Source of the DNA: Gemmatimonadota bacterium | Lineage (GTDB): Bacteria > Gemmatimonadota > Gemmatimonadetes > Longimicrobiales > Gaopeijiaceae | Direction of reading: 5' to 3' | Length of the DNA stretch: 63,571 nucleotides | Assembly: GCA_028874985.1 (NCBI GenBank) | Contig: JAPPGI010000228.1 | Span: forward strand, 1-63,571 | Shown here: in pieces, positions 43,150-53,953 of the stretch | Layout of the letters: every line of letters starts with the position of its first letter | Position numbering within the stretch: position 1 is the first letter of the stretch | Translations under genes and position numbers: made by a program | Notes under the pieces: model-generated | Told to the model about the DNA's origin: nothing | Databases searched by the model: none | What the model saw: the letters and a program-made list of their open reading frames with translations, nothing else

Positions 43150-43371
43150 ATGTGGAACACGCGTTCCGTCCAGTTGAATGTACGTCTCCCCAACGACGTC
43201 GCTTCTGAAGCGGAGGAGGTCCAGCAATCCGATCCGGACTTCCTGAGTAGAGTCGTTCAGTACGGACTGACGCGCCGTTCCATCTACCGTCGGCTCCGCG
43301 AAGCCGAGGGACGGGATGCCCCTGTGATCAGCTGCGCGACCGACTCCGAATCCGGCTTTCTGCGGCCTTAG
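43150..43371 (+). CDS. Small protein, possible ribbon-helix-helix type
   Basis: 73 residues from ATG 43150; a TTG at 43144 with GGGGG five bases before it would add two residues. The N-terminus SVQLNVRLPNDVASEAEEVQ resembles the beta-strand and first helix of ribbon-helix-helix repressors, and SRVVQYGLTRRSIYRRLREA could be the second helix. No toxin partner is evident. DNA binding is a guess from pattern; the gene itself is moderately supported by its ribosome-binding sequence and its own promoter-like region. Confidence 0.45.
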   Translation: MWNTRSVQLNVRLPNDVASEAEEVQQSDPDFLSRVVQYGLTRRSIYRRLREAEGRDAPVISCATDSESGFLRP

Positions 43372-43391
43372 CCGGCACTCATCAGCCGGCT
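43370..43391. terminator. Hairpin after the small protein gene
   Basis: AGCCGGC (43370-43376) and GCCGGCT (43385-43391) make a 7-bp stem with an eight-base loop that overlaps the stop codon. It is a likely transcript end, although without a U tract. Confidence 0.5.
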
Positions 43392-43596
43392 TCCCTGACA
43401 GCGCTCCGGCAGCGGGTGAAACGAAATCCCGGGACTGCGCTCTCTTCGTAGCTTTTCAGGCGGACATCTCTGCGGTTCCGGCGTGAAAGCGCCTTGACGG
43501 CCCTGCCGTGCGCGCCACCCTCGCGGGCCCGATACGGGGTTCATCCACGGCCGCTACCCGGCTCCCAGGCACTGGTAAACGGTTGTGTGTCCCCGT

Positions 43597-43938
43597 ATGT
43601 TGGTCGAAACGCACGAAATGCACGTCGCCGAGGAGAAGATGGCGGACCGCGACGGAGAATCCGTACTCAGGGCAAAATACAGGGACTACTGCTCCGCGCG
43701 AGTGGCCGACGCCCTCCTGTCCCTCTCTCCGGAGGAGATCTTCGCTCTGGCGGAGGCCCAGGCCCGGGAAGCGGATCGGTTGGCGCCGAGTTCCTACAAT
43801 GACGCGATCCGCCTGGCTACCGGGAAGATCCGCGACCGGCTGAAGTTGCCCGAGTACGAAGCGTGGACCGCTCAGTACCTGAAGGATCCGGGAAGGTTCG
43901 ATCCGTACCTCATGGGCCTCTGGAAGTCGGAGGAATGA
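43597..43938 (+). CDS. Hypothetical protein of the orphan cluster (4)
   Basis: Not recognised, about 113 residues. Possible starts are GTG 43585, ATG 43597, 43618 and 43639; the last has GAGGAG close upstream and gives 99 residues. The product is helical and acidic (SLSPEEIFALAEAQAREADRL, SYNDAIRLATGKIRDRLKLP, EYEAWTAQYLKDPGRFDPYL). No membrane or catalytic motif is seen. It is convergent with infA. Confidence 0.5.
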   Translation: MLVETHEMHVAEEKMADRDGESVLRAKYRDYCSARVADALLSLSPEEIFALAEAQAREADRLAPSSYNDAIRLATGKIRDRLKLPEYEAWTAQYLKDPGRFDPYLMGLWKSEE

Positions 43939-43971
43939 GCCACGCGAGCCTTGCGCCGCGCGGCCGCCACT

Positions 43972-44187
43972 CTACTTGTAGCGATACGTCACCCTGCCCC
44001 GGGTCAGATCATAGGGGGACATTTCGACCTTGACACGGTCTCCGGCGAGGACACGGATGTAGAACTTTCGCATCTTGCCGGACAGGTACGCCAGGATCTC
44101 ATGGCCGTTCTCCAGCCGCACCCGGAAGTTCGCGTTCGGGAGGACCTCGGTGACGGTCCCCTCCATTTCGATCGCGTCGTTGGCCAA
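43972..44187 (-). CDS. infA: Translation initiation factor IF-1
   Basis: 71-residue OB-fold protein matching IF-1 along its whole length: [62 protein letters not shown]-1 binds the ribosomal A site during initiation. The start codon is TTG at 44187, with AAGAGG only three bases upstream. It lies 42 bp after ssb on the same strand, an unusual neighbour. Confidence 0.96.
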   Translation of the reverse strand: MANDAIEMEGTVTEVLPNANFRVRLENGHEILAYLSGKMRKFYIRVLAGDRVKVEMSPYDLTRGRVTYRYK

Positions 44188-44229
44188 GAGCCTCTTCCCC
44201 TCGCTTCGCTGTGGCGCCCGTTTCCCTCG

Positions 44230-44667
44230 TCAGAAGGGCAGATCGTCGTCGGGTTCGTTGATGGGTGTCGCCGACGCCGACGCGCGGTAGTCGCCGCGCT
44301 GGCTCTCGGCTGCGGGCGCCGCCCGGCCCACGCCCCCGGACCCCAGCATGATCATCTCGTTCACTATGATGTCCGTCCAATACCGGGTTCCGCCGCGGTC
44401 GTCCTGAGTCTGGGAATACTCGATCCGGCCCTCCACGAAGAGGCGGTCCCCCTTCTTGACCCATTGCTCCACCACGTCCACGAGGCGGCCGAAGAAGGTG
44501 AGCCGATGCCAGTCCGTACGCTCCTGCTGCTGGCCCGAGCGGTCCGGGAACGACCGGCTGGTGGCCAGCGACAGCTTGGCGACCCGGCCACCCGAGGCGG
44601 TCGTCCGGACATCGGGGTCGCCGCCGGCATTGCCGATAAGGGTCACCTTGTTGAGAGATCGCGCCAT
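44230..44667 (-). CDS. ssb: Single-stranded DNA-binding protein
   Basis: 145-residue SSB. The OB-fold is visible in SLNKVTLIGNAGGDPDVRTT, WHRLTFFGRLVDVVEQWVKK and GDRLFVEGRIEYSQ. A short Gly/Ala linker leads to the canonical acidic tip DDDLPF that recruits repair proteins. ATG 44667 is chosen for AGAGGA five bases upstream and the normal SSB N-terminus; upstream in-frame codons are Arg/Gly-rich and not protein-like. Confidence 0.96.
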   Translation of the reverse strand: MARSLNKVTLIGNAGGDPDVRTTASGGRVAKLSLATSRSFPDRSGQQQERTDWHRLTFFGRLVDVVEQWVKKGDRLFVEGRIEYSQTQDDRGGTRYWTDIIVNEMIMLGSGGVGRAAPAAESQRGDYRASASATPINEPDDDLPF

Positions 44668-44974
44668 GAATGTCCTCTGTACTGGAATGCCGTGACGAAC
44701 CCCCCTGGTCCGCCGGATGCCTCCGCCTCGTTGCCCCGTGTCGCCCCGCTTGGTCCCGTGCTCGGTCCGCCGGCTACGGTTCCAACGCGTGAACCGGAAG
44801 TCCACCTGCGGCTCGCGGCCACAGGAAGGTAAGCCGGCACCGCCGTCCCCGCCACTCGGTGCTCGTGCAGGTTTGTCCGCGGACTGCTAGCTTCCCCGCG
44901 CCCCGCGGGAGCGCGCGATGCTGCGACTCGAACGCCGGGCCAGGCGGATCGAACCAGGTGGAGAGCGAAACCAG

Positions 44975-45760
44975 ATGAGCGACAACAGGTACGTCAGGAC
45001 CGAAGTCACGGGCGCGGTCGCCAGGGTCACGATTGATCGGCAGGCGAAGCTGAACGCGCTGAACCCGGAGGTGATCGCGGAAATCGACGCGGCCTTCGCC
45101 GGCCTGGAAGGAGAACCGGAGGTACGGGCGGTGATCCTCACGGGAGCCGGAGACAAGGCGTTCGTGGCCGGGGCGGATATCGGGGTGCTGGCCGGAATGG
45201 GGACCCTGACCGGGACGGAGGTGAGCCGTGCCGGGCAGGAGGTGCTGCGGCGGATCGAGCGCTTCGGGAAGCCGGTGATCGCGGCGGTCGGGGGGTACGC
45301 GCTCGGCGGGGGTTGCGAACTCGCTCTGGCGTGCCACCTGCGCATCGCGAGCGAACGCGCCCGCTTCGGTCTTCCGGAAGTAGGGCTCGGGATCATCCCG
45401 GGGTACGGGGGGACGGTGCGGCTGGCGCGGCTGGTGGGACTGGGGCGCGCGGCCGAGCTGATCCTGACGGGGGACATGATCGACGGAACGCGCGCGGCGG
45501 AGATCGGTCTCGCGAACGCGGTCGTGCCGCACGGTGAACTCATGGACCGCGCGGAGAAGGTGGCGGCGCGGATCGCCGGCAATGCCCCGGTGGCCGTGCG
45601 CATGGCGCTGGCTTCGCTGTACGGCTCGTCCGAGAGCAGCATGGACCGCGCGCTCGACTTCGAGGCCACCCTGTTCGGCCTTCTCGCGTCGACCGGCGAC
45701 ATGAAGGAGGGGATGGCGGCGTTCCTGGAGAAGCGCAAGCCGGTCTTCCGCGGCGTCTGA
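44975..45760 (+). CDS. Enoyl-CoA hydratase/isomerase (crotonase family)
   Basis: 261-residue crotonase that hydrates 2-enoyl-CoA. The oxyanion-hole and first Glu region is GGYALGGGCELALACHLRIA; the second Glu is in RFGLPEVGLGIIPGYGGTVR. Both match genuine hydratases rather than isomerase-only members. ATG at 44975 follows GGAGA. It complements the thiolase and 3-hydroxyacyl-CoA dehydrogenase 5-7 kb away. It is the last gene before the recF operon; the gap contains the minisatellite. Confidence 0.94.
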   Translation: MSDNRYVRTEVTGAVARVTIDRQAKLNALNPEVIAEIDAAFAGLEGEPEVRAVILTGAGDKAFVAGADIGVLAGMGTLTGTEVSRAGQEVLRRIERFGKPVIAAVGGYALGGGCELALACHLRIASERARFGLPEVGLGIIPGYGGTVRLARLVGLGRAAELILTGDMIDGTRAAEIGLANAVVPHGELMDRAEKVAARIAGNAPVAVRMALASLYGSSESSMDRALDFEATLFGLLASTGDMKEGMAAFLEKRKPVFRGV

Positions 45761-45796
45761 CAGCACCGGGACGGAACTGCCCGCGACCGTTCCGCG

Positions 45797-45863
45797 ACCG
45801 CCCCGGGACCGCCCCGGGACCGCCCCGGGACCGCCCCAGGGACCGCCCCAGGGACCGCCCCGG
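45797..45863. repeat. Minisatellite of 11/12-bp units
   Basis: ACCGCCCCGGG is repeated three times (11 bp), followed by two 12-bp units with an inserted A (ACCGCCCCAGGG) and a partial copy. The array lies in the 193-bp gap between the crotonase gene and recF, just upstream of the recF promoter. Related GCGACCG half-units precede it. Copy number is likely to vary between strains. Confidence 0.9.
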
Positions 45864-45880
45864 CCGGGACTCCCCGCAGT

Positions 45881-45910
45881 CTGAAGAACCCCGCCGAATC
45901 CTGTTATATT
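45881..45910 (+). promoter_or_regulatory. Candidate recF promoter with extended -10
   Basis: A -10-like TATATT at 45905-45910 is preceded by TG one base upstream (extended -10). A weak -35-like CTGAAG lies at 45881-45886, 18 bp away. It would start transcription about 35-40 bp before the recF GTG at 45954. Confidence 0.5.
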
Positions 45911-45953
45911 ACGGCATGTCCGGAATCTCCCGTTCGCGGTCTCTTCTCGCTTC

Positions 45954-47071
45954 GTGGTCTTGAGGGAACTGGAGCTGCGCCACTTCCGCAACCTGGGGGT
46001 CCAGGAGTTGCACTTTCCTCCGGAAGGGGTCGCGGTCATCGGCGAAAACGCGCAGGGGAAGACGAACCTTCTGGAAGCGATCTACTACCTGGAGAGCTTC
46101 CGTTCCTTCCGCGGTGCGGGCGACGGCGAGCTGTGCGCGTTCTCCCGGGACGTGTTCCACCTGAAGGGGTGGGTGGACGGGAACAGTCCGGCGACGGTGT
46201 CGGCGGGTTTCGATCGGAAGAGGAAGAGGAAGAAGGTATCGGTGGACGGAAGCGAGGCGCTGCGAATCTCGGGCGCGCTGGGCCGGCTGGGGGCGGTCGT
46301 GTTCTCTCCGTCGGACGTGGAGTTGGTGACCGCCGGACCACATGTCCGGCGCCGCTTCCTGGACATAGTGCTGTCGCTCAACGGGAACGGATACGTGGAG
46401 TCTCTCTCGCGTTACAGGAAGGCTCTCGCGCAGCGCAACGCGGCGCTGAGGGCGAATGCCCCGACCCCGGCGGTGCGGGCCTGGGACGAGGGACTCGTCG
46501 TGCACGGAGCGCGGGTCACGCACCTCCGCCACGCATGGACCACGACCTGGTCCGACACCTTCGAGACCTACTGCACGGCCATCTCGGGGTGTGACTCGGT
46601 GGGGCTGGCCTACCGGTCCGACCTGTGGCGCGGCAGCGAGGTGTTCGGGGCCGACGAGGAAGAGGTCGGCGAGCGGTTTGCGGCGCGGCTGCACGAGAGC
46701 CGGGAGACGGACCTCCGGCGGGGCGTCACCACGGTCGGACCGCACCGGGATGAACTTCTTTTCACGATAGCGTCACGGGGCCGGGCCCTTGCGGTCCGGA
46801 GGTACGGATCGGGGGGGCAGCGCCGCACGGCCGCCCTGGCCCTGCGCCTCACCGAAGCCGCCACCATCCGGCGCCGGCGCCGCACCGACCCGATCCTCCT
46901 CCTGGACGACGCCTTCGCGGAGCTGGACGAGGGTCGCTCCCTCCGGGTCATGTCGCTGCTGCGCGAGGAGGGCACCGGACAGGTCATCCTCACGGCGCCC
47001 AAGGAATCCGACGCGCGGCTCAGGGGACCCTTCCTGGAGCGCTGGCGTATCCGGGAAGGGGTGATCGAGGC

Positions 47072-47075
<4 letters not shown>
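45954..47075 (+). CDS. recF: DNA replication and repair protein RecF
   Basis: 373-residue SMC-like ATPase that loads RecA at gaps. It shows LRELELRHFRNLGV at the N-terminus, Walker A at residues 30-37 (GENAQGKT), the signature-like GSGGQRRTAALALRL and Walker B in PILLLDDAFAELDEGR. GTG 45954 is the start; a TTG two codons later is also possible. The stop overlaps the next start (GTGA). It is followed by DUF721 and gyrB. dnaA and dnaN, which usually precede recF, are absent here. Confidence 0.95.
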
Positions 47076-49376
<2,301 letters not shown>

Positions 49377-49462
49377 CAGGAAACACATTACGCTACACTC
49401 GGTGGCAGGTCGTCGTAACTCTTGGAATTGTATACAGTTAGCAGAGGACGGAAACCCGGAAT

Positions 49463-52453
49463 GTGCGGGACGATCCCAGCGTGAGGGCCGCCACGCGCCT
49501 GGTCATGCTCTTGGCGATGCTGGCGGGTGGTGCCCCGGCCCCCGTCGCCGCCCAGACGGGAACGGTACGGGGACTGGTGCTGGACGGGGCCTCCGGACGA
49601 CCGCTGGCCAGCGCCCAGGTCCACGTCGCGGGCACGGCGGTCAGCCAGTTCAGCGGCCTGGCGGGGCGCTTCGAACTCCTGAACGTGCCCGTCGGCGAGC
49701 AGCGCCTGAAGGTGACGCTGATCGGCTACGGCGAGGTGGACAGAGCGGTGACGGTGGTTGCGGAACGGACCGTCTCGGTTGAAATCGAGATGACGCAGAC
49801 GGCCATTTCCCTCGACGAGATCGTGGTCACGGGAGTTGGGGCCGAAACCGCGAGGCGCGCGCTGGGCACGTCGGTGGAGGTTCTCACCGCGGAGGACTTC
49901 GAGCTCGCACCGGTGCAGTCCATCGACCAGGTGCTTCAGGGCCGGGTTGCGGGGGCCACCGTGAACGCCACCTCGGCCCAGCCCGGGACGGGCTCGCTGA
50001 TCAACTTCCGGGGCACGTCATCGGTGTTCGGCGCGCAGACACCGGTCATCTATATCGATGGCGTGCGCGTGGACAACGACCAGTCCACCTCCGCGGGAAC
50101 GGGCGGAGAGCAGTCCTCGGCGCTGGCCGACCTGCTCACCACGGACATCGAGCGCATCGAGGTCACCAAGGGAGGGGCCGCCTCCACCCTCTTCGGCTCC
50201 GACGCGGCGACCGGGGTCATCCAGATCTTCACCAGGAAGGGGTCGCCGGGGCCGCCCCGGATCACCGCCCGCATGGAGCAGGGAATGGAGCTTCCCGAAC
50301 TCAGGTACGTCTTCGACACCCGTGTGATCTACCGGGAACTCGTGGACCTCGACTCGGTGTCGCCCACGTTCCTGGAGGACAACTACTTCAAGCGGGGTGC
50401 CAGCCAGAGCTACTACCTGGGCGCCACCGGAGGCACCGCCGACGTGACGTACAGCGTCAGCGGCCGTCTGGAGGACAGGACCGGAACACAGCCCAAGGAC
50501 GGCAGCACGAACTACAGCCTGCGGGGCGGCTTTCAGGCGTCCGTCACCGAGGACTTCTCCATCGAGTTCTCGGGCAGCTACGTGCGCCACAACTTCGACA
50601 GGCTCTTCAACGGCAGGGCCATCGCCGATCCGCTCACGACCTTCGAGGTGGGGGATGCGCTCCCGCTCTCGAGGGCCCGGACCCTGGAGGGGGCGCTGGA
50701 CATGTTCCTGCGTCCCGACATCGCCGAATCGGTCAACCGCTTCATCTTTTCGGCCGGGGCGCGCTGGAACCCCCGCGCCGATCTGACCGCCAGGCTCGCG
50801 GTCGGTGCCGACAACCGCACCAACCAGCAGCGCATCTTCGAACCGATAGGGTTCACGCCCGGTGAGGTCACCGGGAGGATCAACCGCCGTGACCGGTCGT
50901 TCACCTCCGTATCGCTGGACGCGGGGGCCAGCCACCGGTGGGAGAACGCGGACAACACCGTCGGTTCGTCCCTGACGGTCGGCGTACAGGGCTTCCGCGA
51001 GGAGGAGAGCCTCATCAACGGTGCCGGGCGGGGCTTCGCCCTTCCGGGAACCAACCACTTCGATGCCGCGGCCGTGGTCACCGCCGCCGAAGGCAACGTC
51101 GAGGTGTTCAACGGCGGCCTCTACGTCGACGAGCAGCTGAGCCTGCGGGACAGGGTGTACGTGGGCGCCGGGTTCCGGATCGATGCCGGCTCCAGCTTCG
51201 GCGACGAAATCGACACCGAGTTCTACCCCAAGGCAACCGCTTCATACGTCCTGAGCGACGATGCGACGATCCCGCTCGTGGACGAACTCAAGCTGCGGGC
51301 GGCCTACGGCCAGACGGGCAAGTTCCCCGGAGCCTTCCTCAAGGACCGCACCTTCTCCTCGATTTCCTTCAGGGACCAGTCGGCGCCCCGGTTCGCCAAT
51401 CCGGGCAACCCGGAGCTGCGGCCCGAACGAACCTCGACGATCGAAGCGGGCTTCGACGCGGCGCTCCTGTCGAATCGGGTCGGACTGAACTTCACGTGGT
51501 ACGACGCGCGCACCACCGACGCCCTCTTCCAGGTGCCGCGCCAGCCGGTGACCGGGCTGCGCACCCAGCAGGAGAACGTGGGCGAGATCTGGAACTGGGG
51601 TGTGGAGGTGGCCTTCAACGTTCAGGCGGTCAACAGGCGGAACACGGCGTGGTCGGTGGGCGGGAACTTCCAGTTCAACCACAACCAGGTCATCGACATG
51701 GGAGGCGTGCCCGAGTTCTTCGTGGGGGACCACAAGGTCGTGACCGGATGCTGGGAGGTGGAAGAGGAGGGTGACCTGAACACATGCATCGGCGGGCCGG
51801 TGGGGGCGTGGAGAGTGACGACTCCGCTGGACACCAACGGGGACGGCCTTCCCGACGCCACCGGGCAACAGTTCACCGGAGAGAGTCCGGTGCCGAAGAT
51901 CAGCGGGGGATTCACCACCACGCTTTCGCTCGGGACCAACCTCTCCGTAAGCGCGCTGGCGGATTGGGCCGGAGGGCACCAGGTGTTCGACTGGGGGTCG
52001 ATCTGGGCGACCTTCAACAACATCCTGCGGCGGGAACTGGTGCGCTGCGGGCTGAACTGGACCGACCCGGCGACCGACACCAGACCGCCGGGCGAGCGGG
52101 ACCCGAACTGCGCCTACGCCTTCCCGGTCCAGTACAACCGGGACGGGACCGTACGCGGCAAATACAGCCAATCGGGCGCCCGCAGCGCCTTCCTCTACGA
52201 TGGCGACTACTTCAAGCTGCGAGAGGTCTCCGTGCGCTATGTGCTCCCGGAAGACGTCGCGGCCCGAATGGGCGCCCACCGGACGACCGTCTACGCGGCC
52301 GGCCGCAATCTCTGGATCTGGTCGCGCAACCGGATGATCGACCCGGAACTCAACGGCGTGAGCTTCGGGGGCGGCCTGAATCTCGGAAGCGAGAGCAGCA
52401 TCACCCTCCCCCCGAACCGGATGTACCGGGTCGGGGTCGAAGTCGTGTTCTGA
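49463..52453 (+). CDS. SusC/RagA-type TonB-dependent receptor
   Basis: About 996 residues. Signal peptide (LVMLLAMLAGGAPAPVAAQ), then a carboxypeptidase-regulatory-like domain, a TonB-box-like SLDEIVVTGVG, and a plug with GTSVEVLTAED, LINFRGTSSVFGAQTPVIYI and ATGVIQIFTRKG. A large barrel follows and ends MYRVGVEVVF, whose final Phe is the outer-membrane insertion signal. The GTG at 49463 or 49481 is the likely start. It is followed 19 bp later by a SusD/RagB-like gene, so the pair probably imports a glycan, peptide or other nutrient. A TTGTATACAG sequence at 49428 lies just upstream. Confidence 0.94.
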   Translation: MRDDPSVRAATRLVMLLAMLAGGAPAPVAAQTGTVRGLVLDGASGRPLASAQVHVAGTAVSQFSGLAGRFELLNVPVGEQRLKVTLIGYGEVDRAVTVVAERTVSVEIEMTQTAISLDEIVVTGVGAETARRALGTSVEVLTAEDFELAPVQSIDQVLQGRVAGATVNATSAQPGTGSLINFRGTSSVFGAQTPVIYIDGVRVDNDQSTSAGTGGEQSSALADLLTTDIERIEVTKGGAASTLFGSDAATGVIQIFTRKGSPGPPRITARMEQGMELPELRYVFDTRVIYRELVDLDSVSPTFLEDNYFKRGASQSYYLGATGGTADVTYSVSGRLEDRTGTQPKDGSTNYSLRGGFQASVTEDFSIEFSGSYVRHNFDRLFNGRAIADPLTTFEVGDALPLSRARTLEGALDMFLRPDIAESVNRFIFSAGARWNPRADLTARLAVGADNRTNQQRIFEPIGFTPGEVTGRINRRDRSFTSVSLDAGASHRWENADNTVGSSLTVGVQGFREEESLINGAGRGFALPGTNHFDAAAVVTAAEGNVEVFNGGLYVDEQLSLRDRVYVGAGFRIDAGSSFGDEIDTEFYPKATASYVLSDDATIPLVDELKLRAAYGQTGKFPGAFLKDRTFSSISFRDQSAPRFANPGNPELRPERTSTIEAGFDAALLSNRVGLNFTWYDARTTDALFQVPRQPVTGLRTQQENVGEIWNWGVEVAFNVQAVNRRNTAWSVGGNFQFNHNQVIDMGGVPEFFVGDHKVVTGCWEVEEEGDLNTCIGGPVGAWRVTTPLDTNGDGLPDATGQQFTGESPVPKISGGFTTTLSLGTNLSVSALADWAGGHQVFDWGSIWATFNNILRRELVRCGLNWTDPATDTRPPGERDPNCAYAFPVQYNRDGTVRGKYSQSGARSAFLYDGDYFKLREVSVRYVLPEDVAARMGAHRTTVYAAGRNLWIWSRNRMIDPELNGVSFGGGLNLGSESSITLPPNRMYRVGVEVVF

Positions 52454-52472
52454 GCCGGAGGTGGAGAGGAGC

Positions 52473-53945
52473 ATGTGCGCGATAGGCCGGACGGCGCGGC
52501 GCGGACGCATCGCGGCCGCCCTGCTGGGCGTGGTGGCCCTGGGCGCGGGTGCGTGCGACTTCATCAACCCCACCAACGTGGACAATCCCACGACGACCGA
52601 CGAGGACCTGGCCAACGCGGAGAACCCCACCGCCGCGCTCATGCCGGGGCTGCGCGCGCAGTTCGCCCGCATGATCAGCGCCTACGTGGTGGCGACGGCG
52701 GTTGTGAGCGACGACTACTCGATCCACGGCACCGGCATCGACGTGACCTTCGACGAACCCCACCTGGTGACGCCCCTGCTGGTCAATTCGACTGGAACAA
52801 GCGCGAGCGGGGTCTACTGGAACGTGCAGGAACTGCGTGCCCTGGGTGACTTCGTGATCGACGAGATCGTGCCGGAGGACGAGGACCCGGACTCCGCGCA
52901 CGTCGCGGAGGCCCACTACTACCGGGCGATGGCATACCTGACGCTCGGAGAGGTCTTCTCCCACGCGCCGCACGAGGAGGACGGGGAGCCGGAGCCCGCC
53001 TCGGTCGCGCTGGAGAAGGCTGTCTCGGACCTGGGGCGGGCGGCGGCCTTCGGGCCCCAGGTGGACGCGGCGTTGGCCCGTGTTCGCCGGCTGCAGGGCG
53101 ACGCGCCGGGGGCCGAGGCCGCGGCCAGGAGTGCGCTCGGCCTTGAGCCGGACCTTCTCTTCGCCCCGCCCTACGACGACGCCTCGCTTCCCAACACCGC
53201 CGTGTTCTTCCTGGTGGTCCGGGCTCTCCAGGAGATGCAGCCGCTGCCCCGGCTCGACTTCCTGGATCCGAAGTATACCGTGCGGTCCTCGCCGGTTCCC
53301 GTGGCGACGGCGGAGGAGATGCATCTCATCCTGGCGGAGGCCGCCCTCGCGAGAGGCGACCTGGCGGCGGCCGGGACCGGGTTGGAGAACGCGATCACCA
53401 TCGCGAAGACCAGGGGTACGGCGAGCTTCGACGAAGGCGACGAGCGCCGGAACGCCGACCTGTCCATCCGCCCGCGGAACTCGGAGATCGTGATCCGGGC
53501 CGACTCCGGCGGCCCCTGGCGCCCGGGCCTGGTGGTGGACCGTCCCGCCGACGATCTGGACGTTCCCCACACGTCCGCGACCTCGCTGGACGCCGACAGC
53601 GTCGCCGAACTGTCGGACGCCGACGACCTCTGGCACGCGCTCTGGCTGGCGCGGCAGGAGATCATGCTGCTCGAGGGTCGGCGGCTGGCCGACCTCGGGA
53701 TCCGGCTGCCGATGATGCAGCGCGAGATCGACCTGAATCCCAACATCGACGAAGGGGACCCGGGGACGGTGGTCGTCGTGCCCTCCCACATCCCGCGCAC
53801 GCCCCGCTACGCCATGGACATCTACACGCCGGTCGAGATCTACGACGGGACCGGCCTGGACGCGGAGCTGCTGGAGACCGAGGTGACGATGCACGTGGAC
53901 ATGAACCGGGTGCTGGTCGAGAACGAGGTGTCGCCCTTCAGGTAG
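52473..53945 (+). CDS. SusD/RagB-family nutrient-binding lipoprotein
   Basis: 490-residue surface lipoprotein with signal peptide ending GAGAC. The helical repeat region of SusD-like proteins is visible (NVQELRALGDFVIDEIV, AEAHYYRAMAYLTLGEVFSH, TAEEMHLILAEAALARGDLA) and the C-terminal ALWLARQEIMLLEGRRLADLG. It caps the upstream SusC-like receptor and binds the ligand. ATG at 52473 with GGAG six bases upstream. It has an unusually acidic composition. The substrate is not deducible. Confidence 0.9.
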   Translation: MCAIGRTARRGRIAAALLGVVALGAGACDFINPTNVDNPTTTDEDLANAENPTAALMPGLRAQFARMISAYVVATAVVSDDYSIHGTGIDVTFDEPHLVTPLLVNSTGTSASGVYWNVQELRALGDFVIDEIVPEDEDPDSAHVAEAHYYRAMAYLTLGEVFSHAPHEEDGEPEPASVALEKAVSDLGRAAAFGPQVDAALARVRRLQGDAPGAEAAARSALGLEPDLLFAPPYDDASLPNTAVFFLVVRALQEMQPLPRLDFLDPKYTVRSSPVPVATAEEMHLILAEAALARGDLAAAGTGLENAITIAKTRGTASFDEGDERRNADLSIRPRNSEIVIRADSGGPWRPGLVVDRPADDLDVPHTSATSLDADSVAELSDADDLWHALWLARQEIMLLEGRRLADLGIRLPMMQREIDLNPNIDEGDPGTVVVVPSHIPRTPRYAMDIYTPVEIYDGTGLDAELLETEVTMHVDMNRVLVENEVSPFR

Positions 53946-53953
53946 CGGACCGG

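Noticed and set aside
43150-43938. Toxin-antitoxin pair
   Set aside because: The small ribbon-helix-helix-like protein has no adjacent toxin with a known fold; the next gene is about 225 bp away and is not toxin-like.
45797-45863. CRISPR array
   Set aside because: The repeats are contiguous 11-12 bp units with no unique spacers and no cas genes.
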